The notes beneath the pieces were generated by a model. The model had not been told where the DNA came from and ran no database searches. It was given only the letters and a program-made list of their open reading frames with translations. A stretch of DNA of 64,000 nt from Enterobacteriaceae bacterium UBA5654 (GTDB taxonomy: Bacteria; Pseudomonadota; Gammaproteobacteria; Enterobacterales; Enterobacteriaceae). The translations under genes and the position numbers were made by a program. The stretch covers positions 1 through 64,000 of the forward strand of contig DIJC01000003.1 in NCBI GenBank assembly GCA_002421005.1. The letters run 5' to 3'. Position 1 is the first letter of the stretch. Each line of letters begins with the position of its first letter. This document shows positions 1-9,389 of the stretch, in pieces.

Positions 1-83
1 AACGGCATGTAATTCTGGCAGATAATTACATTATTTCTGGAATGAAGATCGCAAAAAAGCGTGATATATAAATAGCAGAAATA

Positions 84-113
84 AAAAAGCGGTGAACATT
101 GTCACCGCTTTTA
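84..113 (-). terminator. Rho-independent terminator after fdhF
   Basis: A 7-bp GC-rich stem (GCGGTGA / TCACCGC, 89-95 with 102-108) has a 6-nt loop and is flanked by A and T runs on both sides, so it could end transcription from either side. It sits 25 bp past the fdhF stop codon. Confidence 0.75.
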
Positions 114-138
114 TTAATCGCTGTTTTAACCGATTCGC

Positions 139-2286
139 TTAACCCAGCGCTGTTTCGCGCAGGCTGGTTTTCAGCTTGTTGTACTCGTCAATCACGTACT
201 GCTCGGCGGCTCGCTGGTCAGCGATTGGCTCAATGTTGACGGCACAGTACTTGTACTCTGGCGTTTTGGTAATCGGGCTTAAGTTCTCCGTCACCAGCTC
301 GTTACAGGCACCGATCCACCACTGGTAAGTCATGTATACCGCCCCTTTATTCGGGCGATCGCTGACCTGCGCGCGGGTGATGATTCTCCCTTTGCGTGAG
401 TTAACCCAGACCAGCGCTTCGTCTTCAATGCCCAGCCGGGCAGCGTCGGCAGTGTTGATTTGCGCATAGCCGGGTTCATCCGCCAGCGCGGCCAGTGCTG
501 CACAGTTACCGGTCATTGAGCGGCAGGAGTAGTGGCCGACTTCACGTACCGTAGACAGCACCATGGGGTACTGTTCGGTAAGCTTGTCGATGGGCGCTAC
601 CCAGTCGCAGGTGAAGAACTGTGCCAGGCCGTTAGGGGTATCGAACTTCTCGGCAAAGAGCCAGGACGTCCCCTGATCCGCATCCGACGTGTCACGGCAA
701 GGCCACTGGATGTAGCCCAGTTCGCCCATTTTCTCGTAGGTCGCCCCGTAGAAATCCGGGCACAGATGACGCAACTCATCCCAGATCTCCTGGGTGTTGT
801 TGTAGTGCATCGGATAGCCCATCCGGGTGGCGATCTCACTGATGATTTGCCAGTCCGTTTTCAGATCCCACTTCGGCTCAACCGCTTTAAAGAAGCGCTG
901 GAAGCCACGGTCGGCGGCGGTAAAGACCCCTTCATGCTCGCCCCACGACGTAGACGGTAAAATAACATCCGCCGCCGCCGCGGTTTTGGTCATAAAGATA
1001 TCCTGCACGATGACCAGTTCCAGATCCTCAAAGCCTTTACGCACGGCAGAAAGTTCCGCATCGGTTTGCAGCGGATCTTCACCCATAATGTACGCCACCC
1101 GCACTTCGCCATGCGCCGCACGGTGCGGCAGTTCGCTGATGCGATAGCCGGTATGCGCAGGCAGGCTTTCCACGCCCCAGGCTTTGGCGAATTTCTCGCG
1201 GTTCGCCGGATCTTTCACGTACTGGTAGCCAGGATAGGTGTCCGGCAGCGCGCCCATATCGCACGCGCCCTGAACGTTATTCTGGCCACGGACCGGGTTG
1301 ACGCCGACACTTGGCTTGCCGAGGTTGCCGGTCAGCATCGCAAGGCTGGTCAGGGAGCGCACGGTTTCCACGCCCTGATAGAACTGGGTGACGCCCATGC
1401 CCCACAGGATGGCGGCAGATTTTGCGCCTGCGTACATCCGCGCACATTTGCGGATTTCATCAGCGCTGACGCCGGTGATTTCTTCGACGGACTCCGGCGT
1501 ATAACCTTCGACGATTTTCCGGTACTCTTCAAAGCCCTCAGTACGATTGGCGATAAACGCCTGGTCGTAGAGCTTCTCTTCAATAATGACGTGCCCGATA
1601 GCATTCAGCAGCGCGATGTTTGAGCCGTTTTTCAATGCCAGGTGCATATCAGCAATGCGCGCGGTTTCTATTTTGCGCGGATCGCAGACGATGATTTTTG
1701 CCCCGTTACGTTTGGCGTTGATGACGTGATTCGCCACGATAGGGTGAGAGTCCGCCGGGTTATACCCAAAAACGAACACTAAATCGGTGTTATCAATTTC
1801 CGTGATGGCATTACTCATTGCGCCATTACCGACCGACTGGTGCAGACCTGCAACCGATGGGCCGTGTCAGACGCGCGCGCAGCAGTCGACGTTATTCGTA
1901 CCAATAACGGCGCGCGCGAATTTTTGCATCACATAGTTGGTTTCATTGCCGGTGCCGCGAGATGACCCGGTCGTCTGAATGGCATCCGGACCATATTTGG
2001 CTTTGACGGCGCTAAGCTTTTCAGCCACGTAGTTCAGCGCTTCATCCCAGGAAACGGATTCCAGTTTGCCGCCACGCTGGCGACGGATCATTGGGGTTTT
2101 CAGGCGCGGAGTCAGGATCTGGGTATCGTTGATAAAATCCCAGCCGTAATAACCTTTCAGGCACAGAGTGCCCTGGTTGGTTTTGCCCTGCGCTGCCTCA
2201 GCCCGAACGATTTTGCCGTTATCGACCACCAGGTTAATTTTGCAACCCGATGCGCAATAGGGGCAAACCGTAACGACTTTTTTCAT
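139..2286 (-). CDS. fdhF: Formate dehydrogenase H, selenocysteine- and molybdopterin-dependent
   Basis: This is the catalytic subunit that oxidises formate to CO2 within the cytoplasmic formate hydrogenlyase complex. The frame is interrupted only by a TGA at 1867-1869. Reading that codon as selenocysteine 140 gives one 715-residue protein, the length of E. coli FdhF. Residues 8-15 (CPYCASGC) begin the [4Fe-4S] ligand set. Sec140 follows VDCCARV and is followed by HGPSVAG, the expected active-site context. The remainder is a molybdopterin oxidoreductase domain plus a C-terminal dinucleotide-binding domain. A good ribosome site (GGAGCGAG) precedes the ATG, and a sigma-54 promoter lies about 50 bp further upstream, as expected for FhlA-controlled expression with formate under anaerobiosis. 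Automatic callers would split it into two genes or call it a pseudogene; I judge it intact. Confidence 0.97.
1820..1869 (-). promoter_or_regulatory. UGA (Sec) codon and bacterial SECIS element in fdhF mRNA
   Basis: TGA at 1867-1869 is followed directly, within the coding sequence, by about 40 nt that read almost identically to the E. coli fdhF SECIS as I remember it, including the GGTCTGCACC apical stretch bound by SelB. This stem-loop directs selenocysteine insertion. Confidence 0.88.
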
Positions 2287-2336
2287 CGGTCTCGCTCCAG
2301 TTAATCAAAGTGCGCATTTGCGCTTGTCGGCCCCAT

Positions 2337-2354
2337 TATGCATCTTTTATGCCA
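2337..2354 (-). promoter_or_regulatory. Sigma-54 promoter of fdhF
   Basis: On the minus strand TGGCAT-N5-ATGCA is present with GG (2353-2352) and GC (2341-2340) separated by exactly 10 nt, the sigma-54 -24/-12 geometry. Transcription should start near 2328, giving a leader of about 40 nt. The 2380-2470 stretch upstream is where FhlA activator sites would be expected; I did not identify them with certainty. No gene is supported in 2287-2524. Confidence 0.8.
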
Positions 2355-2524
2355 TGTTTTTATCAGGGGTATTCACCGATCTTACGGGGGAAATTTGGTC
2401 AAAATACTGACGAAAAGCAGCATCTCGTCAGTTTTGTCGTGTCGAAGAGGAAACCGCGTGACGGGAACACCCCATCACGCGTCAGGAGAAAATCGTCTGC
2501 CCGAAGATCCAGACAGGGGCGGTT

Positions 2525-3451
2525 TTAATCAGATAAGACGGCAACCGGAAGAAACCGACTGCGGGCGAGCATCGCGGCTCCCTGCGCACCGTTGAATGAT
2601 GAGGATGACGCTGGCACAAACCGCACGGCCTCGTAAGGCAACGGGCGGCGCAGGTGCTGTCGAATTTGCGCAATCAGCGCCTCGCGCGGGAAGGCGGGCA
2701 TGTCCATCACACCGCCGCCGAGGATCACCGCATCGGGATCGAACAGATTGATGCTGGTGGCGACCGCGCGCGCCGCATGGTCGAGCAACTGGCGGACAAA
2801 AGGTGCGTCGCCAGCATGGAGAAACAGATCGCCCAGCGCCCAGTCGCGTGGCTGTCGGGCATACCAGCGTTGCAGCGCCACGCCGGAACACACTGTTTCC
2901 AGACAGCCCGCATTACCGCAGCCGCAGCGCAGCGACATATCACCCACGGGAATATGTCCCAGCTCGCCCGCCACGCCGTGCGCACCGGTCCACGGCGCGC
3001 CGTTCAGCCAGATCGCAAACCCCATTCCGGTGCCCAGATAGGCCGCCAGCACCTGCTGCTCCTGCAAACCATTTTCCTGCACGTCGAAAGAGAGCTGGAG
3101 GTTTACGTCGCGGGCGAACTCCACCGGGCAGGCCAGATGACGCTCAAGCCGGTCGGCAAGCGATGCCAGTTCGTCATGTTTCAGCGGCAGATTGGGCGTG
3201 GAGATAATGGTGCGCTTATCTTTGCCGACCAGCGCCGGGAAACCCATCACCAGACCGCGACAGCGGGCGGAAAAGGCCTGCAACTGGCGCTGAATGAGCG
3301 CCGCGATCCCCTGCTGCACGCCATCCGCAATGACCTCCGCCGTGCGGCGTTTTTCGCAGTGCAGCACCGTACCGTCAGCGGCTTGCAGGCAAAAACGGAT
3401 ATGCGTTGCCCCCATATCCACGCCCGCGACAACGTTAAGCGCGTCTCGCAT
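2525..3451 (-). CDS. alsK: D-allose kinase (ROK family)
   Basis: It phosphorylates cytoplasmic D-allose to allose 6-phosphate. The 308 residues match E. coli AlsK in length. The N-terminal phosphate-binding loop ([12 protein letters not shown], about residues 8-19) and the ROK signature region with the zinc-ligand cluster ([11 protein letters not shown], about residue 170 onward) are visible. It is the last gene of the als operon and its start overlaps the alsE end by about 17 bp, suggesting translational coupling. Induction is expected through relief of RpiR repression by allose. Confidence 0.93.
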   Translation of the reverse strand: MRDALNVVAGVDMGATHIRFCLQAADGTVLHCEKRRTAEVIADGVQQGIAALIQRQLQAFSARCRGLVMGFPALVGKDKRTIISTPNLPLKHDELASLADRLERHLACPVEFARDVNLQLSFDVQENGLQEQQVLAAYLGTGMGFAIWLNGAPWTGAHGVAGELGHIPVGDMSLRCGCGNAGCLETVCSGVALQRWYARQPRDWALGDLFLHAGDAPFVRQLLDHAARAVATSINLFDPDAVILGGGVMDMPAFPREALIAQIRQHLRRPLPYEAVRFVPASSSSFNGAQGAAMLARSRFLPVAVLSD

Positions 3452-4130
3452 GAGGCAATACCTCGTTTTTCGCGGCCAGAATATGCTCCGCCATCACAGA
3501 CCAGGCATCATCAATCTGTTCGGCGTGATTAAACAGGCCAGAGGTGCCAACGATAAAGACATCCGCGCCCGCCGCCATCAACTGCTGATAAGTGCCCTGG
3601 TTGCAGGAACCATCGATCTCAATCTCATAGCTTAGCCCTTCACGTTCGCGCCACGCTTTCAGTTCGCTAATTTTCGCCAGCATCTCCGGGATGAACGGCT
3701 GACCGGCAAAGCCGGGATCGACGGTCATCACGGTGATCTTATCGGCCTTGTGAATGTAATACTTCATGGCTTCCACCGGCGTTTCCGGGTTGAGGATCAG
3801 CCCCACTTTCATACCGTGATGGCGGATCTCTTCGATCAAGCGAAAAGCCTGACCGTTGATCGTTTCCGGGTGCAGCGTAATAAAGTCCGCCCCGGCGCGC
3901 GCCAATTGGCCGATATAATCCTGCGGGCGCGTCACCATCAGATGACAATCCAGCGGCTTGCTGGCCAGCTTTTTCACCTGGCTGACAAAAAACGGTGACA
4001 GCGTCAGATTCGGGACAAAATGACCGTCCATAATATCAATATGAAAGTAGTCCGCGTGCTGGTCGATAAATTCGATCTGCTCCTTGAACTTCAGCAGATC
4101 CATACACATCAGGGAGGGAGAAATTTTCAT
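3435..4130 (-). CDS. alsE: D-allulose-6-phosphate 3-epimerase
   Basis: A ribulose-phosphate 3-epimerase family TIM barrel that converts allulose 6-phosphate to fructose 6-phosphate, the last step of allose catabolism. The sequence tracks E. coli AlsE almost throughout, with the metal-binding HIDIMDGHF motif near residue 32 and the [10 protein letters not shown] phosphate region. Three ATG codons stand in a row (4136, 4133, 4130). The AGGA ribosome site at 4140-4137 abuts the first but lies 6 nt from the third, which gives 231 residues as in E. coli, so I chose 4130. Confidence 0.95.
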   Translation of the reverse strand: MKISPSLMCMDLLKFKEQIEFIDQHADYFHIDIMDGHFVPNLTLSPFFVSQVKKLASKPLDCHLMVTRPQDYIGQLARAGADFITLHPETINGQAFRLIEEIRHHGMKVGLILNPETPVEAMKYYIHKADKITVMTVDPGFAGQPFIPEMLAKISELKAWREREGLSYEIEIDGSCNQGTYQQLMAAGADVFIVGTSGLFNHAEQIDDAWSVMAEHILAAKNEVLPHARRA

Positions 4131-4139
4131 CATCATTCC

Positions 4140-5120
4140 TTACTTGCTGATAAGCCGGTCAAGAGCGACAGCGGCAATGATCAGCCCGCCCATCACCACC
4201 AGCTGGTAATAAGTTTGTACCTGCAAAATATTCAGCCCGTTGTTGATGGTGCCGATAATCAGGCCGCCGATCACTACCGAGAAGATCCGTCCTTTACCGC
4301 CGAAGAAACTGGTGCCGCCAATGATGGCGCTGGCGATGGCATAGGTTTCAAACCCCATCCCGGCCAGCGGCTCTGCGGCACCCAGCCGCGCGGTGGACAC
4401 CACACCCGCCAGCCCTGCGCAGACGCCGGAGATAATAAACACCACCAGAATGTGAAACTTCACGTCGATGCCAGAATAGAACGCCGAGTTTTTATTACCG
4501 CCGAGGGCATAAATATTGCGTCCCAGCCGCATTCGGGTCGTCAGAAACCACAGCATCACTGCCACGATGAGCGAGAAGATGACCGGCACCGGAATGCCCA
4601 GCACGCTGGCGGCAAAGAAATTCACAAAATCGAACGAGAAGCCGTAAACCGAGTTGGCGTCGGAGATCACCAGCGTGATGCCGCGAAAAATCGCGTTGGT
4701 GCCGAGGGTGATAATAAAAGGATGTAGCCCGGTCCAGTTGACCAGACAGCCGTTGATGGCACCCAGCGCGCCGCCGACCAGCACGCCGCCAATCAGCGCC
4801 GCGAGAAAAGGATCGACGCCCGCCAGCATCAGTTTGGCGGTGACCATGCCGGACAGCGCCAGAATCGCACCTACTGAGAGGTCGATACCCGCCACCAGAA
4901 TGGCAAAGAACTCGCCCATGCCGATCAGCACCGTGACCGAGCTTTGCACGAAGATCTGCGTAATGTTATTGGTGGTCAGGAAGTATTCTGACGACAGCGT
5001 GCCGAAAATCGCCACGATGATCGCGAGGATAAAAAAGGTGCCGTATTTATCCCAGAACTGCGCAAAATTAAACGGCTTTTTGGCGTCCGCGTCGCCTTTT
5101 ACTCGTGTGGTAATGCCCAT
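4140..5120 (-). CDS. alsC: D-allose ABC transporter permease
   Basis: Inner-membrane permease of the AlsBAC importer, 326 residues with about ten hydrophobic segments after a charged N-terminus. It belongs to the RbsC-type carbohydrate permease family, with the conserved loop AGLAGVVSTARLGAAEP around residue 240 and GGTSFFGGKG near residue 269. A GGAG ribosome site lies 8 nt before the ATG. The start overlaps the 3' end of alsA by 22 bp, and alsE follows after a short gap. Confidence 0.93.
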   Translation of the reverse strand: MGITTRVKGDADAKKPFNFAQFWDKYGTFFILAIIVAIFGTLSSEYFLTTNNITQIFVQSSVTVLIGMGEFFAILVAGIDLSVGAILALSGMVTAKLMLAGVDPFLAALIGGVLVGGALGAINGCLVNWTGLHPFIITLGTNAIFRGITLVISDANSVYGFSFDFVNFFAASVLGIPVPVIFSLIVAVMLWFLTTRMRLGRNIYALGGNKNSAFYSGIDVKFHILVVFIISGVCAGLAGVVSTARLGAAEPLAGMGFETYAIASAIIGGTSFFGGKGRIFSVVIGGLIIGTINNGLNILQVQTYYQLVVMGGLIIAAVALDRLISK

Positions 5121-6631
5121 GCCATAATCTCCTCTTCGCTCATGTCGTCGCGATTGGTCAGGATTTGCGTCAGTCGCCCTTCACAGAACACCGCGATGCG
5201 GTCGCAGACGGCGATAATTTCAGGAAGCTCCGATGACACCATCAGAATGACTTTTCCCTCGTCAGCCAGCTGGCGCATCACTTTGTAAATCTCCGCTTTT
5301 GCGCCCACATCTATGCCGCGCGTGGGCTCATCAAAAATTAGCACCTCTGGGTTGCAGCTTAACCATTTGGAAATCAGCACTTTTTGCTGATTGCCGCCGG
5401 AAAGCTCGGTAATATTTTGATCGACGGAATGGCATTTCAGCGCCAGCAGCGCGCGCTGCGCCTCGGCGGTTTTACGTTCGTCAGATTCGCGGAACAGACC
5501 CATTGCGCCTTTATAGCCGCCGCTTTTCAGGCTGCGGCCAATGGCCATATTCTGGGCAATGGAAAAATTGGGGAAAAAGCCATTATCGCGGCGGCTTTCG
5601 GTGATGTAGCCCATGCCTTTTTTCAGCGCGTCGAGCGGCGAGCGGGGGGAAATCACCCTGCCGTTAAGACGAATTTCACCGCTGCTGCGCTTGTCGACGC
5701 CAAACAGGCAGTCCATCAGTTCGGTGCGCCCGGAGCCGACCAGCCCGGCAAAACCGAGGATCTCGCCCCGGTTAACGCTGAAGGAAATGTCGCGCACTTT
5801 CTTCTTATCCCGGCTGGTGACGTTTTTAACTTCAAAGACTGTATCGCGCTCGATGTTGCCGGTATTCTCTTTCATCACGTTGAAACGGTTTTGCAGTTCG
5901 CGGCCCACCATCAGGCGCACGATGTCGTCATTGCTGACGTCGCTGACGTTACCGCTGCATACGCTGCTGCCGTCTTTCATTACCGTATAGCGATCGCAGA
6001 TGCGGCGTATTTCCGCGAGCTTATGCGAAATATACACAATTGCCGTTCCCTCTTTGCGCAGCTGATTCATAATCAAAAAAAGGTAATCCACTTCTTTATT
6101 TGTCAGGGAAGAGGTGGGTTCGTCCATAATGATGACTTTAGCGTCGAGCATTAACGTTTTGGCAATTTCCAGCATTTGCTTATGGCTGATAGATAAATTC
6201 GCCACCTTTTCATCAAGATCGACTTTCAGCCCGACGCGCAATAACATCATGGCGGCCCGCAGGCGCATTTCTTTCCAGTCAATAACGCTGATGCCACAGA
6301 TTTTTTTGGTCAGGTGGCGGCCAATATAAAGATTCTCCAGCACCGTCAATTCATCAATGACGCTGAGTTCCTGATAAATAATACCGATGCCGAGTCTGGC
6401 TGCCAGTTTATGATCGAGCTTATCGTAACTGACATTATTAATCGTAATCGTGCCTTTGGTCGGATCGTGTATTCCCGACAACACTTTCATTAGCGTGGAT
6501 TTACCGGCCCCGTTTTCACCTAATAACGCGTGGATCTCATGGGTATAAATCGATAAATCAACCGATTTTAATGCGTGAACCGGACCAAAGGATTTGCCGA
6601 TCCCCGCCATCGAAATATATGGCGTGACCAT
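5099..6631 (-). CDS. alsA: D-allose ABC transporter ATP-binding protein
   Basis: Tandem ATPase of the ribose/allose importer class, 510 residues, the same length as E. coli AlsA. The first nucleotide-binding domain has Walker A GENGAGKST (about residue 38) and Walker B IIMDEPTSSL. The second has LVGSGRTELMD as a degenerate P-loop, the signature LSGGNQQK and LIFDEPTRGIDVG. It energises allose uptake with AlsC and AlsB. Ribosome site GAGG lies 5 nt before the ATG, and alsB lies 54 bp upstream. Confidence 0.94.
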   Translation of the reverse strand: MVTPYISMAGIGKSFGPVHALKSVDLSIYTHEIHALLGENGAGKSTLMKVLSGIHDPTKGTITINNVSYDKLDHKLAARLGIGIIYQELSVIDELTVLENLYIGRHLTKKICGISVIDWKEMRLRAAMMLLRVGLKVDLDEKVANLSISHKQMLEIAKTLMLDAKVIIMDEPTSSLTNKEVDYLFLIMNQLRKEGTAIVYISHKLAEIRRICDRYTVMKDGSSVCSGNVSDVSNDDIVRLMVGRELQNRFNVMKENTGNIERDTVFEVKNVTSRDKKKVRDISFSVNRGEILGFAGLVGSGRTELMDCLFGVDKRSSGEIRLNGRVISPRSPLDALKKGMGYITESRRDNGFFPNFSIAQNMAIGRSLKSGGYKGAMGLFRESDERKTAEAQRALLALKCHSVDQNITELSGGNQQKVLISKWLSCNPEVLIFDEPTRGIDVGAKAEIYKVMRQLADEGKVILMVSSELPEIIAVCDRIAVFCEGRLTQILTNRDDMSEEEIMAWALPHE

Positions 6632-6685
6632 AGTAACCTCATTATATTTGCCCTTCAGCCTGCGAAAGAAGGGCGGAGTGAGTGC

Positions 6686-7621
6686 TTACTTCGTTACCAG
6701 AATGGAATCCACCAGCTTGAATTCTGGCGCTTTTTCCAGCGGGATCACCTTACCGGTTTTCGCAGCATCCACCATCAGCTTCAGCCCGGTTGCACCAATA
6801 TTGGCCGGATTCTGGGCGATGGTCGCGGTCATCTGGCCTGCATCCACCATTTTACGCGCTTCCGGGATGCCGTCGGTGCCGACCACCAGCACTTTACCGA
6901 CTTTGCCAGCGTTAGCGACGGCCTGCGCCACGCCCATTGCCATCGTGTCGTTGGCGCAGTAGAACGCCTTCAGATTCGGGTTGCGTTGCAGGACGTTGGT
7001 GGCCACATCAAGCGCTTTGATGCGGTCCCAGTCGGCGGGCTGGCTGGCAACCAGTTTGATCTGACTGGCTTTTTTGAAAGCGGCGGTAGCCCCGTTGCGG
7101 CGTGCTTCACCGGAGGCATTGCCCGCTTTCCCTTCGATAATCGCCACTTCGCCGCCCTCTGCGGCCAGTTTTTCGATAATAAACTCTGCACCTTTTGCAC
7201 CGACGGCAACGTTATCGGTAGTGACGAAACCTTCGACATTGCCGCCCGCTTTTTTCAGGTTATCCATATCAATTTTTTCATCGAGATTGACCAGATAAAT
7301 TCCTTTTTTCCACGCGCGCGCCACCGGCATGACCAGGTTAACCGAAGAGAGCGGAGCAAAGGCGATGCCTTTATAGTTCTTGTTGCTCAAATCTTCGAAT
7401 AACTGTAACTGTGACTGAAAATCACCTTCTGACGGTGAGGCAAAAATATCTACGCTGACGCCAAGCGTTTTGGCTTCGTCTTCAATGCCTTTTTTCATAT
7501 CCACCCAGAATGGATTTGATAGCGTTTTCAGAACCACGGCATATTCAGCCGCCGCAAACGCGCTGGTGGATAACATCAGGCCCACAGCAACACCGCTGAA
7601 TAATTTCAGATATTTATTCAT
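6686..7621 (-). CDS. alsB: D-allose periplasmic binding protein
   Basis: Periplasmic sugar-binding protein of the RbsB/AlsB family. The N-terminus MNKYLKLFSGVAVGLMLSTS ends in a signal peptide cleaved around SAFAAA. The start at 7621 (third codon of the longest frame) leaves 7 nt from a GAGAA ribosome site and gives 311 residues as in E. coli, whereas the ATG at 7627 would be too close to it. The body has the type I periplasmic fold with NDTMAMGVAQAV and VVGTDGIPEA. It is the first structural gene after rpiR. Confidence 0.94.
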   Translation of the reverse strand: MNKYLKLFSGVAVGLMLSTSAFAAAEYAVVLKTLSNPFWVDMKKGIEDEAKTLGVSVDIFASPSEGDFQSQLQLFEDLSNKNYKGIAFAPLSSVNLVMPVARAWKKGIYLVNLDEKIDMDNLKKAGGNVEGFVTTDNVAVGAKGAEFIIEKLAAEGGEVAIIEGKAGNASGEARRNGATAAFKKASQIKLVASQPADWDRIKALDVATNVLQRNPNLKAFYCANDTMAMGVAQAVANAGKVGKVLVVGTDGIPEARKMVDAGQMTATIAQNPANIGATGLKLMVDAAKTGKVIPLEKAPEFKLVDSILVTK

Positions 7622-7654
7622 AATCATGTTCTCAATTGTAGGGTAGAGATAAAA

Positions 7655-7680
7655 CCTCCTGACAGGCAGGAGGCTCTTTT
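7655..7680 (-). terminator. Hairpin between rpiR and alsB
   Basis: A perfect 7-bp stem (CCTCCTG / CAGGAGG, 7655-7661 with 7667-7673) has a 5-nt loop and is followed on the minus strand by TTTTATC. It lies just past the rpiR stop and 35 bp before alsB. It may be an attenuating terminator separating regulator from transport genes, or a processing site. Confidence 0.5.
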
Positions 7681-8571
7681 TTATTTCAACGCGCCCGGTG
7701 AGAAATAATCAACGATTGCGCCAGTTTTTTGCATATTTAACGTAGCCTGTTCGATATTTTGTTGGGCGACTGAGACAAAAAACGCATCTAATAATGTGAG
7801 TTGTAAAATGCGTGCGGAAGCATTCCGTCCTAATAAAGGCGTCTCTGGTGCTGGCGAGCAAATAATAAAATCAGCCATTTTAGCGATCGGCGAATGGTAG
7901 CTGTGAGTGATACATATAATTTTCGCCCCATTCTTCTTTGCCAGTTCCGTCGCCGCTTTCAGATCGCTGGTGCGCCCGGAGTGGGAGACGACCAACACCA
8001 CATCGCCTTCTTTCAGCAGCGACGCCGACATCATCATAATGTGCGCGTCCTGGTAAGACTGGCAGCGCACGCCGATACGTAACAGCTTGTGGTGAATATC
8101 GGCGCAAATGGCGTTAGAACCGCCCACGCCATACAGATCGCGCTGCTTCGCCTGATAAAAAAAGCGTGCCGCGCGGTGGATCTCGTCCACGTTAACGATC
8201 GACTGCCCTTCCATAATGGTGCGCAGGGTGATGTTGAACACTTTATTCACCACATCCTGGGGCGCTTCATCAAACGCGAGTTCAGCAGGCAAAACCTGTT
8301 CAGACTGGGAAAAATAGCTCACCAGCGCGCTGCGCAGATTGCGAAAACCACTAAAGCCCAGCAGCTTCGATACTTTTACAATCATCGCTTCCGAGACCAT
8401 CAATGCTTCGGCCACGTCTTTTATGGCTGGCGCGTCGCTAAGATTGCCTGGCGACAGCAGCCAGTCAACGATGCGGCTTTCGTTTTCAGTCATTCCTTCC
8501 TGCTTCATCCGCAGCCAGGGTGCCAGGCCGATGCCATCAGGAAGTCTTTGATCAAATTCTGTCTGACTCAT
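7681..8571 (-). CDS. rpiR: RpiR-type transcriptional repressor of rpiB and als
   Basis: Repressor of 296 residues, the same length as E. coli RpiR (AlsR). An N-terminal helix-turn-helix (about residues 45-80, DVAEALMVSEAMIVKVSKLL) is followed by a C-terminal SIS sugar-phosphate-binding domain (about 125-265, with GVGGSNAICADI and VSHSGRTSD). In E. coli it represses rpiB and the als genes, and allose relieves repression. It stands divergent from rpiB and upstream of alsB, with a candidate operator at 8640-8685 between the two start codons. Confidence 0.93.
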   Translation of the reverse strand: MSQTEFDQRLPDGIGLAPWLRMKQEGMTENESRIVDWLLSPGNLSDAPAIKDVAEALMVSEAMIVKVSKLLGFSGFRNLRSALVSYFSQSEQVLPAELAFDEAPQDVVNKVFNITLRTIMEGQSIVNVDEIHRAARFFYQAKQRDLYGVGGSNAICADIHHKLLRIGVRCQSYQDAHIMMMSASLLKEGDVVLVVSHSGRTSDLKAATELAKKNGAKIICITHSYHSPIAKMADFIICSPAPETPLLGRNASARILQLTLLDAFFVSVAQQNIEQATLNMQKTGAIVDYFSPGALK

Positions 8572-8639
8572 TGCTCTGTGTGTCCTTGAAATGAAGACGC
8601 CACTATATCACCACAGGCGAAACAATAAATATGTCGATG

Positions 8640-8685
8640 ACTTCACAAAATTACTAAATTCATAAAGTTTATGATTTTGTGAAGT
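8640..8685. promoter_or_regulatory. Candidate RpiR operator, nested palindrome
   Basis: Perfect 12-bp inverted repeat ACTTCACAAAAT (8640-8651) / ATTTTGTGAAGT (8674-8685) enclosing a second palindrome CATAAAGTTTATG (8661-8673). It lies in the AT-rich divergent region between rpiR and rpiB. The position suits an autoregulated repressor site; assignment to RpiR is inference. Confidence 0.5.
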
Positions 8686-8837
8686 AATGCCTTTCTTTTC
8701 ATTTTTGATTTTTATGTTTAACTCATATAAAACAATCAATTAAGTCGATTTCATCTGTTCGTCATCATTCGTCAAAGCTAACAAAAGCCGCAAAATGGGA
8801 TTGATTTGTGAAATTTTGCCGTGTAGAACAGGCGTCA

Positions 8838-8902
8838 GACCCGGTGCTTTTGGGGCTTAAAAAGAGCATTAACCGGTCTTAAATCACAAACTGCACCGGG
8901 TC
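8838..8902 (+). repeat. Inverted repeat in the rpiB leader
   Basis: GACCCGGTGC (8838-8847) and its exact reverse complement GCACCGGGTC (8893-8902) are separated by 45 nt, ending 31 nt before the rpiB start. It could form a leader stem in rpiB mRNA or be a paired protein site. Confidence 0.5.
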
Positions 8903-8932
8903 AGTAAAGTCTGGCTTATGACGAGGCACACG

Positions 8933-9382
8933 ATGAAAAAGTTAGCATTAGGCTGCGATCACGTCGGTTTCATCCTTAAACAGGATCTTGTGGCGCATTT
9001 GCAGCGTAAAGGCATTGAGGTAATCGACAAGGGGACATGGTCTGAAGAGCGCACCGACTATCCGCGTTTCGCCAGCGCGGTGGCGGAAGCGGTGATCGGC
9101 GGTGAGGTGGACGGCGGGCTGCTGATTTGCGGAACGGGCGTTGGCATTTCCATTACCGCCAATAAATTTCCAGGCATTCGCGCGGTGGTTTGCAGCGAGC
9201 CGTATTCGGCGCAGCTTTCGCGCCAGCACAACGATACCAACGTGCTGGCCTTTGGCTCGCGGGTAATCGGGCTGGAGCTGGCTAAAATGATCGTCGATGC
9301 CTGGCTTGGGGCGGAGTTTGAAGGGGGCCGACACCAGGCACGCGTTCAGGCGATTGCAGAGATCGAACGGCAGCGACGTTAA
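8933..9382 (+). CDS. rpiB: Allose-6-phosphate isomerase / ribose-5-phosphate isomerase B
   Basis: Sugar-phosphate isomerase of the LacAB/RpiB family, 149 residues as in E. coli. It interconverts ribose 5-phosphate and ribulose 5-phosphate, and allose 6-phosphate and allulose 6-phosphate, linking AlsK and AlsE. Visible features are GCDHVGF near the N-terminus, the catalytic CGTGVGISI loop (about residue 66) and RQHNDTNVLAFGSR. The ATG at 8933 has GAGG 6 nt upstream and is preferred to the ATG at 8918. It is divergent from rpiR. Confidence 0.95.
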   Translation: MKKLALGCDHVGFILKQDLVAHLQRKGIEVIDKGTWSEERTDYPRFASAVAEAVIGGEVDGGLLICGTGVGISITANKFPGIRAVVCSEPYSAQLSRQHNDTNVLAFGSRVIGLELAKMIVDAWLGAEFEGGRHQARVQAIAEIERQRR

Positions 9383-9389
9383 GCGGCGT

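Noticed and set aside
1818..1869. Apparent nonsense mutation in fdhF
   Set aside because: The stop is UGA at codon 140 in selenoprotein context, with SECIS immediately downstream and full-length homology on both sides.
2310..2595. Two plus-strand ORFs (72 and 85 codons) upstream of fdhF
   Set aside because: They lie across the fdhF sigma-54 promoter and activator region and the alsK end, with no ribosome sites or family resemblance.
4020..4727. Plus-strand 235-codon ORF opposite alsE and alsC
   Set aside because: Shadow frame antisense to two clearly coding genes, with Asp/His/Gln-rich composition typical of reverse-frame artefacts.
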